DNA of 43,922 nt from Planctomycetota bacterium (GTDB lineage: Bacteria; Planctomycetota; UBA1135; UBA2386): NCBI GenBank assembly GCA_016794035.1, contig JAEUHS010000124.1, forward strand, positions 1 through 43,922. Direction: 5' to 3'. The notes under the pieces were generated by a model. That model was not told the origin of the DNA and ran no database searches. It worked only from the letters and a program-made list of their open reading frames with translations. This document shows positions 1 to 8,851 of this stretch, piece after piece (position 1 is the stretch's first letter; the number at the start of each line of letters is the position of its first letter). A program made the translations under genes and the position numbers.

Positions 1-7
1 CGACCAC

Positions 8-31
8 GCATCCGCGATTCGCCGCGGATGC
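8..31. other. Stem-loop at left edge
   Basis: A perfect 9-bp inverted repeat (GCATCCGCG at 8-16, CGCGGATGC at 23-31) encloses a 6-nt loop. It abuts the first copy of the tandem repeat. No T-run follows on either strand, so a terminator role is uncertain. No gene can be assigned to bases 1-29. Confidence 0.4.
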
Positions 32-205
32 CCGTGGCCAGGTCCATCACCGCCGCAGCGGCGTTGGTTGCTTCGATTCGCCGGCGTACGGTCGCCGCGT
101 TGCGGCGGTGCCGGCAACAGCGGCCCGTGGCCAGGTCCATCACCGCCGCAGCGGCGTTGGTTGCTTCGATTCGCCGCCGTACGGTCGCCGCGTTGCGGCG
201 GTGCC
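30..205. repeat. 83-bp direct repeat, two copies 93 bp apart
   Basis: Bases 30-112 and 123-205 are identical except at one position (G at 84, C at 177) and are separated by a 10-bp spacer. Each copy contains two short self-complementary elements: CGCCGC-A-GCGGCG near its start and CGCCGC-GTT-GCGGCG near its end. The pair lies just downstream of the HU gene. No frame through it resembles a known protein. It may be a structured 3' region or part of a longer array cut by the window edge. Confidence 0.8.
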
Positions 206-215
206 AGGAGCAACT

Positions 216-244
216 GAGTTCGTCGCCCTGCGGGCGACTAACTC
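216..244 (-). terminator. Hairpin at the end of the HU gene
   Basis: GTCGCCC at 222-228 pairs with GGGCGAC at 232-238 around a TGC loop. The stem continues outward, after one mismatch, through GAGTT at 216-220 and AACTC at 240-244. It overlaps the HU stop codon. No T-run follows on the minus strand, so it may be Rho-assisted or protect the mRNA 3' end. Confidence 0.45.
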
Positions 245-518
245 ACACGCTGCCCTTCAGCGACTGGCCGGCGCGGAAGCCGACCGTGCGCGATGCCTTG
301 ATCTGCATCGGCTGGTTGGTCTGCGGGTTGCGGCCCATGCGCGCCTTGCGGCTCTTCACCGCGAAGGTGCCGAAGCCGACGATCTGCACTGCCTTGTCCT
401 TCTTCAGGCCCTTCTGGATCGAGTGGATGAGCGCGTTGACCGCGCGCTCGGCGTGTGCCTTGCTGCATTCGTTGCCCAGCTGCTTCTGCACTTCTTGGAT
501 CAGGTCTGCCTTGTTCAT
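243..518 (-). CDS. HU family DNA-binding protein
   Basis: This is a 91-residue HU-type nucleoid protein that would bind and bend DNA as a dimer. It begins MNKADLIQEV, has the N-terminal helical dimerisation part, the VGFGTF turn, and a short DNA-binding arm containing GRNPQTNQP and the terminal FRAGQSLKG. The family's usual length is about 90 residues. I chose the ATG at 518 because AGGGAGG lies just upstream at good spacing; an in-frame ATG at 575 would add 19 residues foreign to the family. It is transcribed away from the lipoprotein gene at 777. The arm carries the RNP motif of HU; IHF subunits are similar in fold, but the sequence reads as HU. Confidence 0.95.
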   Translation of the reverse strand: MNKADLIQEVQKQLGNECSKAHAERAVNALIHSIQKGLKKDKAVQIVGFGTFAVKSRKARMGRNPQTNQPMQIKASRTVGFRAGQSLKGSV

Positions 519-581
519 GGGATCCTCCCTGGAGTTGCCACTTGGAATCGGCGCGGCCGCCCTTCGGTCGCGCACGCCCGG

Positions 582-611
582 AATCTACGGGTGATGAAGG
601 CGCCATGGCAA
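582..611 (-). promoter_or_regulatory. Sigma70-type promoter of the HU gene
   Basis: On the minus strand TTGCCA (611-606) and TAGATT (587-582) are separated by 18 bp, matching a housekeeping -35/-10 pair. The predicted start near 575 gives a leader of about 57 nt that includes the AGGGAGG ribosome-binding site. In sequence this GC-rich the match stands out. Confidence 0.65.
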
Positions 612-776
612 GGCCGGATTGGCGGGAAACCCCGTCGGCAAGCGGGCTCCAGGGCGGTCGGGGTGCGGCGGCGGCTCGGCCCGGGGAATCCGCTCAAGCC
701 GCCGATGCGATCGCGCCGATCAGATCCGTGCGAAGGCAGAACCCGCCTTTGCACCCCCGAACTCGACGAGGAAATC

Positions 777-1592
777 ATGAGGATCGCGGCCATCGGCGCC
801 ACTGTGCTGCTCGCCTTCGCAGCTTGTTCGACGACGGACTCGTCGTCGAGTCCCTACCAGCAACCCAACAGCCTGATGGCCGGCGAGATCACGCGGCGCA
901 TGCAGGAGATTCCGTACCAGCACCGCGAGGAGCTGCTCGAGAACCTGATGTGGCTGGCGCAGACCGGCGAACAGACGATCCCGGCCCTGCTCGAGGGCCT
1001 GCGCTCCGACAACGCCAAGGTGCGCAGCTCGTCGGCCTGGGTGCTCGGTCGCCTGCGCGACCACCGCACGATCCCGAACCTGCAGGCGGCGATGAAGGAC
1101 AGCGACCAGACCGTGCGCATGGAAGTCGCGCGCACGCTGGTGCTGCTCGGCGACCTGGTGTGGTCGCCGAACCTGATCGAAGGCCTCGACAGCGACAAGA
1201 AGGAAGTGCGCTACATGTGCCACGAGGCGCTGAAGATCGCCACGGGCCACGACTTCGGCTACGACCACCTGAACCAGGACCAGACCCAGATGCGGGTCTC
1301 GGTGCTGCGCTGGCGGCAGTGGTGGAGCGAGTACTCGGGCGATCAGTTCTTCGCGCAGAGCTACCAGCAGAAGTACGACCTCGGGGCCGCGGTCGCCGCG
1401 CCGATGGGTGAGTCGAAGCCGATGCAGGTGCCGGTCGCCGCGCCGATGCCGACGCCGGACGCGATGGACTCGAACGACATCGACGCGCCGATGCCGCCGC
1501 AGGCCGACCGCCCGCAGGACACCGACACCGGTGCCGCGGCCGACGTCGACGCGGCGAGCGAGCCGATGCCGCGCCCGAACCGCCAGGGCTGA
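777..1592 (+). CDS. HEAT-repeat lipoprotein
   Basis: The 271-residue product begins with a lipoprotein signal, MRIAAIGATVLLAFAAC, whose lipobox Cys is residue 17, so it is probably anchored in a membrane facing the periplasm. Residues about 55-150 form HEAT-like helical repeats (IPALLEGLRSDNAKVRSSSA; IPNLQAAMKDSDQTVRMEVA; LIEGLDSDKKEVRYMCHEAL), a fold used for protein binding. The last 75 or so residues are a Pro/Met/Ala/Asp-rich tail with repeated APMP-type blocks, probably disordered. The start at 777 is supported by GAGGAA shortly upstream. HEAT repeats do not identify a partner, so the function is unknown. The 258-bp gap to the HU start holds the HU promoter; I see no strong promoter for this gene there. 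Confidence 0.8.
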   Translation: MRIAAIGATVLLAFAACSTTDSSSSPYQQPNSLMAGEITRRMQEIPYQHREELLENLMWLAQTGEQTIPALLEGLRSDNAKVRSSSAWVLGRLRDHRTIPNLQAAMKDSDQTVRMEVARTLVLLGDLVWSPNLIEGLDSDKKEVRYMCHEALKIATGHDFGYDHLNQDQTQMRVSVLRWRQWWSEYSGDQFFAQSYQQKYDLGAAVAAPMGESKPMQVPVAAPMPTPDAMDSNDIDAPMPPQADRPQDTDTGAAADVDAASEPMPRPNRQG

Positions 1593-1606
1593 TCGCGGCG
1601 CTCGCC

Positions 1607-1633
1607 GGGCCGCGCGCCGATGCGCCGCGGCCC
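1607..1633 (+). terminator. GC-rich hairpin after the HEAT lipoprotein gene
   Basis: GGGCCGCG (1607-1614) and CGCGGCCC (1626-1633) form a perfect 8-bp stem with an 11-nt loop, 15 bp after the stop codon. There is no T-run. The position suggests a terminator or mRNA end, but this rests on structure alone. Confidence 0.4.
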
Positions 1634-1732
1634 ATCGTGAGGCGGCCCCCGGACGGCCGCCGGTGCAGGCCGACAGGCCGCGTGCACCGCCGCCGCGCGC
1701 GAAACGGCGGTTTCCCGCCGCCTCGCCGCGGC

Positions 1733-1738
1733 TATGCT
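1733..1738 (+). promoter_or_regulatory. Probable -10 element (TATGCT) of the pilin-like gene
   Basis: TATGCT sits in GC-rich surroundings 37 bp before the start codon at 1776 and would give a leader of about 30 nt. No clear -35 hexamer is visible; a small CGGCGG-TTTC-CCGCCG hairpin lies just upstream. Confidence 0.4.
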
Positions 1739-1775
1739 GACGCGACCCCTCTGTCAGCAACCCCCGAGGTCGCGC

Positions 1776-2423
1776 ATGCGTCGTCCCACGTCAGGCTTCA
1801 CCCTGATCGAACTCCTGATCGTCATCAGCATCATCGGCCTGCTCGCCGCCGTGTTGCTGCCCAACATCATCGGCGCCAGCGCCGCCGCGAACGCCGAGGC
1901 GGACCGGTTCAACCTGCGTCGGCACTACGAGTGGTTGACCGACTACAAGATGAAGAACAAGGGCGGCCTGCCGCTCGAGGGCGGCCACAAGTTCGTGCTG
2001 GCGACCTGGCGCATCATCGGTCACACCGAAGAGAACTTCGATCGCTACTTCACCCCCGGCCGGCGCGAGCAGGATCCCGACTACCGCGCGCTGCGCGCGA
2101 TCGTCGAGCGCGGTGAGGACCCGTGGCCGGACCTGAAGAGCACGACGTCGCTCGACACGCACTACGCCGGCCGCGCGCGCGACAAGCTGACGACCGCGAC
2201 CCGCGCGGACGACGAGGCCTGGATGGCCGACGACAACGAGGGCATCTGGTCGCACGCGGACGGCACCGTCAACGTCTTGTTCGCCAACGGCACCGTGCGT
2301 GGCTACAGCTACCTCGACATGGAGCAGCGCGAGTTCGTCAGCGGCCCGCTCAACAAGGACCAGCCGATCGAGACCTGGGGCCCGAACTCGCCGATCCCGG
2401 AGTGCCGCAACCTGGACCGGTGA
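1776..2423 (+). CDS. Type II/IV prepilin-like protein (DUF1559-like tail)
   Basis: A 215-residue protein with a canonical prepilin leader: MRRPTSG then FTLIELLIVISIIGLL. Cleavage would occur after Gly7, with Glu at position 5 of the mature protein and one N-terminal hydrophobic helix. Near the C-terminus, HADGTVNVLFANGTVRGY resembles the H-X9-DG block of the planctomycete DUF1559 family, but here it is H-X10-NG. GAGG lies 6 nt before the chosen ATG. It would be exported and processed by a prepilin peptidase; whether it builds a pseudopilus or is a solitary surface protein cannot be told. No secretion ATPase or peptidase gene is nearby. It converges on the gene ending at 2472. Confidence 0.8.
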   Translation: MRRPTSGFTLIELLIVISIIGLLAAVLLPNIIGASAAANAEADRFNLRRHYEWLTDYKMKNKGGLPLEGGHKFVLATWRIIGHTEENFDRYFTPGRREQDPDYRALRAIVERGEDPWPDLKSTTSLDTHYAGRARDKLTTATRADDEAWMADDNEGIWSHADGTVNVLFANGTVRGYSYLDMEQREFVSGPLNKDQPIETWGPNSPIPECRNLDR

Positions 2424-2471
2424 CGCGCGGCCGGGGGCGAGTCCGGGCCGCACGTCGCGGCGGGCGAAACG

Positions 2472-3566
2472 TCAGAAGAACCCCATCACCGGCACCGCGT
2501 ACGACAGCGTGCCGGTCGCCGCGGCTCGGTTGGTGCTGTTGACGAGGCGGCAGACCGGGATCGGCAGCGTGCCCGGCGGCGGTGTCACGAACGTCGCGGC
2601 ATCGCTGGCGGCGAGCGCCCCGGTGACGACGTCGTACGAGCCGGCCTGGCACCACAGGCGCATGCCGGGCGGCAGCAGCGGCAGGCCGAGCAGCGAGCCG
2701 TCGTAGTCGCCCTGAGCATCGAAGCTGCCCGGCAGCCAGAACCAGATCTCGGCCGAACTCCAGAACGGGCAGTCCGGGCGCCACGGGATCGGCGTGCCGT
2801 CGACGCCGAGGCCCATGGTCAGGATCGCCATCGACGTGCCGCCGCCGCCGTCGGGCACGCCGTTGCGGATCGAGACGTCGAGGTCGCTCTGCGCCGCGCG
2901 CCGCCAGAACGTCAGCGACGCGTAGCAGTCGCTGGTCTGGCCCGGCGCCTTGCAGCCGGTGCCGGTGCGGAAGCCTGGTTGCTCGGCGCGGCCGTCGCTG
3001 TAGTGCTCGTGCGCGTCGAGGTAGAGGCTGAGATTGCGGTCGACGCCGGCCGCCGACTGGTTGCCGAACACCTCGACGTCGACGCACAGCGTGCCGCCCT
3101 GCGGCGGCACCAGGAACGGCACCTGGTAGGGGATCACCAGCTCGAACGCCGCGGCCGGGTCGAGCGTCGGCCGGTTCGTCGCCGGGAACGCCACCAGCGT
3201 GCGCGGCAGCACCGTGACCGGGTTGCCGCCGACGTTGTTGGCGAACGTCGTCGACGCCTGCGTCGGCAGGTTCGGCGACATCGACAGCGTCACCTGCAGA
3301 TCGCTGGTCAGGCCGTCGACCAGCCCGCGCACCTGCACCGCGTCGCGGCGATAGGCGTGGCCGGTCAGCAGGGTGCCGCCGGGCACATCGGCGTGCAATG
3401 TCTGCATGCGGGCGTTGGCGCGGCCGAGCGGGAAGTGGGTGAACGAAGCGCCCTCGAGTCCGTCGCGGTCGGCCGGCGACACGGCGACGATCTGGGCGGC
3501 GGCGGCCGAGGCGAGCAGGGCCGCGCTGAGGAGGGGGAGCAGACGACGATACGGGTGTGGATGCAT
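2472..3566 (-). CDS. Exported protein of unknown function
   Basis: The 364-residue product has a signal peptide (about residues 1-25, ending ASAAAAQ) and then a mature part rich in Gly, Pro, Thr and small residues, with no membrane segment. I do not recognise a family. Short, apparently beta-rich stretches and scattered Cys (for example CVDVEVF, GTGCKAPGQTSDCYA, DCPFW, LWCQAG, PVCRLVN) suggest a disulfide-stabilised extracytoplasmic protein. No Shine-Dalgarno is evident before 3566. The gene diverges from the ATP synthase operon, whose promoter lies about 95 bp away. Two other exported proteins in this window (24335-26452, 27102-29123) have similar composition and signal peptides. Confidence 0.7.
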   Translation of the reverse strand: MHPHPYRRLLPLLSAALLASAAAAQIVAVSPADRDGLEGASFTHFPLGRANARMQTLHADVPGGTLLTGHAYRRDAVQVRGLVDGLTSDLQVTLSMSPNLPTQASTTFANNVGGNPVTVLPRTLVAFPATNRPTLDPAAAFELVIPYQVPFLVPPQGGTLCVDVEVFGNQSAAGVDRNLSLYLDAHEHYSDGRAEQPGFRTGTGCKAPGQTSDCYASLTFWRRAAQSDLDVSIRNGVPDGGGGTSMAILTMGLGVDGTPIPWRPDCPFWSSAEIWFWLPGSFDAQGDYDGSLLGLPLLPPGMRLWCQAGSYDVVTGALAASDAATFVTPPPGTLPIPVCRLVNSTNRAAATGTLSYAVPVMGFF

Positions 3567-3660
3567 GAGGGTCGGTGTGGGCGGCGCCGGCCCTTCCGGC
3601 GCTGCCCAGACGCAGTGGCGTCACGGCTCCGACTTCCTGCAGATTTTGTCTTCGATTGCG

Positions 3661-3690
3661 TTGCGTCGTCTCGACGCAGGTCGCTAGCAT
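3661..3690 (+). promoter_or_regulatory. Promoter of the ATP synthase operon
   Basis: TTGCGT (3661-3666) and TAGCAT (3685-3690) are separated by 18 bp. Transcription would start near 3697, about 30 nt before the first start codon at 3728. No second comparable promoter is seen inside the operon. Confidence 0.6.
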
Positions 3691-3727
3691 CCTCGCCCCT
3701 CGTCGACCTCGCTGGTTCGCGGTCGGG

Positions 3728-4003
3728 ATGGACGATCCGAAACGACTTCCTGTTGGCAGCGCCCGCGGCCTCGGTGCGGGTCTGACCCTGGCGGTCTCGG
3801 TAGGGTTGTTCGCCTACGCGGGGCTGTGGCTCGATGCACGGTTCGGCACCAAACCCTGGTTGCTGCTGCTGTGTGTCGTCTGCGGCATCGTCGGAGGCAT
3901 CCTGCACCTGATCCGGGTGCTGGCACCCGAGCTGTGGCCCTTCAAGACGTCGCCGAAGTCGAAGAACGGTGATTCGCACGGTGGTCCGCCACCGGCCAGT
4001 TGA
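3728..4003 (+). CDS. atpZ: AtpZ-like F0F1 accessory membrane protein
   Basis: A 91-residue protein with two predicted membrane helices (about residues 14-34 and 43-63) joined by a short loop, like the small AtpZ/AtpI-type proteins at the head of bacterial ATP synthase operons. The family is linked to assembly of the c-ring or to cation supply; the role here is inferred from size, topology and position. I chose ATG 3728 over an upstream ATG at 3575 because the extra 51 residues would be Arg/Pro-rich, unlike the family, and would lie before the promoter. The next gene starts 4 bp after the stop. The C-terminal tail (SPKSKNGDSHGGPPPAS) is polar and probably cytoplasmic. Confidence 0.75.
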   Translation: MDDPKRLPVGSARGLGAGLTLAVSVGLFAYAGLWLDARFGTKPWLLLLCVVCGIVGGILHLIRVLAPELWPFKTSPKSKNGDSHGGPPPAS

Positions 4004-4007
4004 CCCC

Positions 4008-4592
4008 ATGCAGCCCTCGTCCCACGCCTCCGAACCCGTCGCCCGCTTCGCGGTGCCCGCCGCGGCCGCGAGCGCCGCGCCGTCGCTGGTGCGCGCGCTG
4101 GCGTTCGGCTGCGCCGTGGTGCTGGCGGCGCTGCTGGTGGTCTGGGCTGCCGGCCTGCTGCCGGTGGCGACCGCGAGCTACGTCGCGCTCGGCACGGGCG
4201 CGGCGCTGCTCGCCGGCGCGGCCGCGGTGTGGCTGCACGGCCGCTTCCTCGACGCGCGCGCCACGGCGCCGGTCGCGCGCGCCGGCCGCCTGATGGCGAG
4301 CCGGATGCAGAGTCTGCTCGCGGCCGCGTTCGGCGTGAAGCTCGCCGTGCTGGTGGTCGCCGTGCTCTACCTGCAGCGCCTGCTGCCGGCCGGAGAACCG
4401 GACCTGAAATTCGCCGCCACGGCCTCCTTTTGCATCGCGTTCGCGGCGGCGTCCCTCGTCTGCCAGTTGGCCACGGCCGGCTGTCTCGCGCGGGCGCTCG
4501 GCCGGCGCTACACCTCGTCCCACGGTGTCGCGCCGGGCGCGACGTCGTCGTCCCCTGGTCCCGCCACCGGACCGACCGAACCTCGCCGCTGA
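4008..4592 (+). CDS. AtpI-like four-helix membrane protein of the ATP synthase operon
   Basis: A 194-residue hydrophobic protein with about four predicted membrane helices: roughly residues 28-48, 52-70, 100-120 and 132-155. It sits between atpZ and atpB, where many operons have atpI. Sequence identity to AtpI is not obvious by eye, so the call rests on position and topology. The N-terminus is Ala/Ser/Pro-rich, and the C-terminus (PGATSSSPGPATGPTEPRR) is polar. ATG 4008 is 4 bp after the atpZ stop, which supports translational coupling. A cytochrome-like or quinone-related role cannot be excluded, but there are no heme motifs. Confidence 0.6.
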   Translation: MQPSSHASEPVARFAVPAAAASAAPSLVRALAFGCAVVLAALLVVWAAGLLPVATASYVALGTGAALLAGAAAVWLHGRFLDARATAPVARAGRLMASRMQSLLAAAFGVKLAVLVVAVLYLQRLLPAGEPDLKFAATASFCIAFAAASLVCQLATAGCLARALGRRYTSSHGVAPGATSSSPGPATGPTEPRR

Positions 4593-4618
4593 GGCAGGCC
4601 ATCCCTTCCCACCCGACC

Positions 4619-5605
4619 ATGCTCTCGAAGTTGCTGCTCGCAGTCTGGGTCTGCCTCGTCGTCGGGGCGGGGAACGTGCTGGCGCAGAGCCACGAGCCGG
4701 CGCCGCAGGCACCCGCAGCGGCCGGCGCGCACGACGCGCACGACGGACCCGCGGGACACGGCGCGAAGCGCACGCTGGAGATGTCGGCCAGCGACTTCTT
4801 CAAGCACCAGTTCGAGCACAGCGTGCCGTACGTGATCTTCACGCCGAAGATCTCGCCGGACGAGCACGTCAACCATCTGTTCGCGGTCTACAACGTGCAG
4901 CCGTGGCAGTGGGTGTGCCTCGGGCTGATGTTCGTGGTGTTCCTGCCGGTCGTCGGCAGCTTCCGCCGCCCGTCGTCCGGGCGCTTCACGCGGGTCATGC
5001 GCGGCTTCTGCCTGTGGATCCGCGACGAGATGGTGTACTCGGTGATGGGCCGGGAGGAGGGGCGCGCGTTCGTGCCGCTGTTCCTGTTCACGTTCTTCTT
5101 CATCACCTTCCAGAACGTGATCGGGCTGGTGCCCAGCGTCGGCCACCACTTCCCGACCGCGATCTACACCGCGACCGGCACCCCGTACGTCACCGGTGCC
5201 CTCGCCGCCGTGACGCTGGTGCTGATGCTCGGCCTCGGCATCAAGAAGAACGGCCTGTTCGGCTTCTTCAAGGGCCTGGTGCCGCACGGCCTGCCGCTGC
5301 CGCTGATCCCGATCATGTTCCTGATCGAGGTCATCAGCCTGCTGGTCAAGCCGTTCGCGCTGACCATTCGTCTGTTCGCGAACATGCTCGCCGGCCACCT
5401 CGTGATCGCCTCGGCGATCGCGCTGGTGTTCCTGTTCACGAAGATGCAGGGCGGGGCGATCACGTCCTACCTGACCGCGCTGCCGTGCGTCGGCATGGCG
5501 ATCTTCATCTACATCATCGAGGCCTTCGTCACCCTGTTGCAGGCCTACATCTTCACGTTCCTCAGCATCAACTTCGTCTACCAGTCGATCCACCAGGACC
5601 ACTGA
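4619..5605 (+). CDS. atpB: ATP synthase F0 subunit a
   Basis: A 328-residue membrane protein that forms the ion half-channels against the c-ring. The conserved stretch LLVKPFALTIRLFANMLAGH places the essential Arg at residue 251, and the C-terminal helices (IIEAFVTLLQAYIFTFLSI) are typical. The N-terminus has an export-like hydrophobic segment ending in LAQ, followed by about 40 residues rich in His, Ala and Gly (HEPAPQAPAAAGAHDAHDG), then the family domain, so it is longer than the E. coli protein (271 residues). The start at 4619 lies 26 bp after the preceding stop. Gene order a-c-b-delta follows. Confidence 0.96.
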   Translation: MLSKLLLAVWVCLVVGAGNVLAQSHEPAPQAPAAAGAHDAHDGPAGHGAKRTLEMSASDFFKHQFEHSVPYVIFTPKISPDEHVNHLFAVYNVQPWQWVCLGLMFVVFLPVVGSFRRPSSGRFTRVMRGFCLWIRDEMVYSVMGREEGRAFVPLFLFTFFFITFQNVIGLVPSVGHHFPTAIYTATGTPYVTGALAAVTLVLMLGLGIKKNGLFGFFKGLVPHGLPLPLIPIMFLIEVISLLVKPFALTIRLFANMLAGHLVIASAIALVFLFTKMQGGAITSYLTALPCVGMAIFIYIIEAFVTLLQAYIFTFLSINFVYQSIHQDH

Positions 5606-5669
5606 TCGCCGCGGAACGCGTACCCGGACTCTTCCCAGTTACTCAGAACGACAGTCAGGAGAACCCCAG

Positions 5670-5957
5670 ATGTTCGCTTTCATCCAAGATCCCGAAGCCC
5701 TCGCCAAGGCCCACGAAATCGCCAAGCTGGTCAGCTCGAACTACGGCGTCGGCATCGGTGCCGGTCTCGCCGCCGGCCTCGCCGCGATCGGCGCCGGCCT
5801 CGGCATCGGTCGCATCGGTGGTTCGGCCGGTGAGGGCATCGCCCGCCAGCCGGAGGCCGCCGACGCCATCAAGGGCAACGCGCTCGTGCTCGCGGCCTTC
5901 GTCGAAGGTGTCGCGCTGTTCGCCGCGGTCATCGGCCTGATGCTGGCCACGAAGTAG
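5670..5957 (+). CDS. atpE: ATP synthase F0 subunit c
   Basis: A 95-residue proteolipid with two membrane helices joined by the polar GIARQPEA loop. The ion-carrying carboxylate is Glu79 in AAFVEGVALF. The first helix has a Gly/Ala-rich packing motif. The position corresponding to the sodium-ligand Gln of Na+-type c subunits (the Q of GPGVGQG in Ilyobacter) is Ile here, and the residue after Glu79 is Gly rather than Ser/Thr, so proton coupling is more likely (inference). AGGAGA 8 nt upstream of ATG 5670 gives the strongest ribosome-binding site in the operon, as expected for the multi-copy subunit. Confidence 0.96.
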   Translation: MFAFIQDPEALAKAHEIAKLVSSNYGVGIGAGLAAGLAAIGAGLGIGRIGGSAGEGIARQPEAADAIKGNALVLAAFVEGVALFAAVIGLMLATK

Positions 5958-6013
5958 CCAGCCCGCGTCGTCGTCCCGTTCGTGTCCGTCCGCTCCCAGT
6001 TCCGGAGGCTCGC

Positions 6014-6577
6014 GTGATCCCCGTCGGCAACCTCGTCACCCTGCTGCTGCCGCTTGCCCAAGACGAACCCCGTTCGCTGAACAAGCTGCTGGACTTCGCG
6101 CCCGGCGCGATGATCTGGACGCTGGTCGCGTTCGGCATCGGCTTCCCGCTGATGTGGAAGTTCGTCTACGGGCCGATCACCAACGCGCTCGAGGATCGCG
6201 ACAAGAAGGTCGAGGACGCGATCGTCGCGGCCGAGGTCGCGCGCAAGGAGGCCGAGGCGTCGATGGCGCGCGCCAAGGCCGAGCTCGAGCAGGCGCAGCA
6301 GAACGGCCGGCGCATGGTCGAGGAGGCGATGGCGCGCGCCGAGCGGCAGGCCGCCGATGCGGTGCGCGCCGCCGACGAGCGGGCCAAGGCCGAGCTGCAG
6401 AAGGCCCGCGACACGATCGCCGCCGAGAAGCAGAAGGCGCTGCACGAGATCCGCGCGGCGGCGGTCGACCTGACCATCGTCGCGACCGGTCGCCTGCTGC
6501 AGCAGGAGATCGACGCCGGCAAGAACCGGCCGCTGGTCGAGCAGTTCGTGGCGACGGCCGCGAAGGGCGCGCGATGA
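6014..6577 (+). CDS. atpF: ATP synthase F0 subunit b
   Basis: A 187-residue peripheral-stalk subunit. One membrane helix (about residues 32-52, MIWTLVAFGIGFPLMWKFVY) is followed by a long charged Ala/Glu/Lys/Arg-rich coiled coil, which dimerises and ties F1 to subunit a. A GTG start at 6014 is chosen because GGAGG lies just upstream; it gives a 16-residue stretch before the membrane helix that could be a short signal-like segment. The last codons overlap the next gene in an ATGA arrangement (6574-6577), which indicates translational coupling with atpH. Confidence 0.94.
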   Translation: MIPVGNLVTLLLPLAQDEPRSLNKLLDFAPGAMIWTLVAFGIGFPLMWKFVYGPITNALEDRDKKVEDAIVAAEVARKEAEASMARAKAELEQAQQNGRRMVEEAMARAERQAADAVRAADERAKAELQKARDTIAAEKQKALHEIRAAAVDLTIVATGRLLQQEIDAGKNRPLVEQFVATAAKGAR

Positions 6578-7107
6578 CGCTGCTGGCCAAGCGCTACGCG
6601 ACGGCGCTGTTCCTGCTGAGCCAGCAGCAGGGCGCCGTCGATGCCGTCGCGGCGGACGTGCAGGTGTTGCACGCGGCGCTGGCGGGCCCGGCGGCGCGGG
6701 CGCTGCTGACCAGCCCCGACGTCGGTGCCGGCGAACGGGCGCGGGTGCTCGCGGCGCTCGGCCGCGGCCGTCACCAGCTGGTGCAGAACCTGCTCGGCGT
6801 GCTGCAGCACCGGCGCCGGCTCGAAGTCCTGTTCGACCTGGGCCCGGCGTTCCACACCCTGCTGCTCGCCGACCGCGGCGAGGTCGAGGGCGTGGCCGAG
6901 TCGCCGCATGCGCTCGGCGACGCGGAACTCGCCGCGCTGCAGTCGCTGGCCGGACGGCTGTCCGGCAAGAAGGTCGCGCTGACCGTGGTCATCCGCCCCG
7001 AGTTGCTCGGCGGCGTGCGGCTGCGCGTCGGCAACGTGCTCTACGACGGTTCGATGGCGGCCACGCTGGCTCAGCTCGAGCAGAAGCTGATGCAGGCCGC
7101 GATCTGA
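6574..7107 (+). CDS. atpH: ATP synthase F1 subunit delta
   Basis: A 177-residue OSCP/delta subunit that caps F1 and binds the b stalk. The N-terminal six-helix domain starts with the typical AKRYATALF, and the C-terminal domain carries the family signature VVIRPELLGGVRLRVGNVLYDGSM (positions about 143-166 of the protein). It overlaps the atpF stop by 4 bp. Length matches the family (about 175-180). Confidence 0.94.
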   Translation: MTLLAKRYATALFLLSQQQGAVDAVAADVQVLHAALAGPAARALLTSPDVGAGERARVLAALGRGRHQLVQNLLGVLQHRRRLEVLFDLGPAFHTLLLADRGEVEGVAESPHALGDAELAALQSLAGRLSGKKVALTVVIRPELLGGVRLRVGNVLYDGSMAATLAQLEQKLMQAAI

Positions 7108-7164
7108 CCCCGAACCCTTTCGCATTCGAAGTCCGCAATCAGAAGCAGTACCGACGGATCCAAC

Positions 7165-8706
<1,542 letters not shown>

Positions 8707-8775
8707 CCCGCCATGCTGCCGGTTCCTGACATCGACGAATGGAACGCAGTGGGCCGGCGCACGCATGGCTCGAGG

Positions 8776-8794
8776 CGGATGCCTGCGGCATCCG
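8776..8794. other. Hairpin in the atpA-atpG gap
   Basis: CGGATGCC (8776-8783) and GGCATCCG (8787-8794) form a perfect 8-bp stem with a TGC loop. It sits in the only sizeable gap (8707-8851) of the operon. It could be an RNA processing or stability element that tunes subunit ratios. No T-run follows, so termination is unlikely. Confidence 0.5.
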
Positions 8795-8851
8795 ACGCCA
8801 CAAGACCCCGACAGACAGTCTGACGCCGAATCACCCCGACCCAACTGACCC

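Noticed and set aside
30..205. The direct repeat as part of a CRISPR array
   Set aside because: The repeat is 83 bp with a 10-bp spacer in only two copies, unlike CRISPR repeats and spacers, and no cas gene is near.
238..606. Alternative longer start for HU at base 575
   Set aside because: The 19 extra residues are foreign to HU, and the strong ribosome-binding site belongs to ATG 518.
5670..5957. Possible sodium-type subunit c
   Set aside because: The Na+-ligand Gln position is Ile, and the residue after Glu79 is Gly, not Ser or Thr.
8707..8851. A tRNA in the atpA-atpG gap
   Set aside because: There is only one short perfect hairpin, with no acceptor stem or T-loop sequence.
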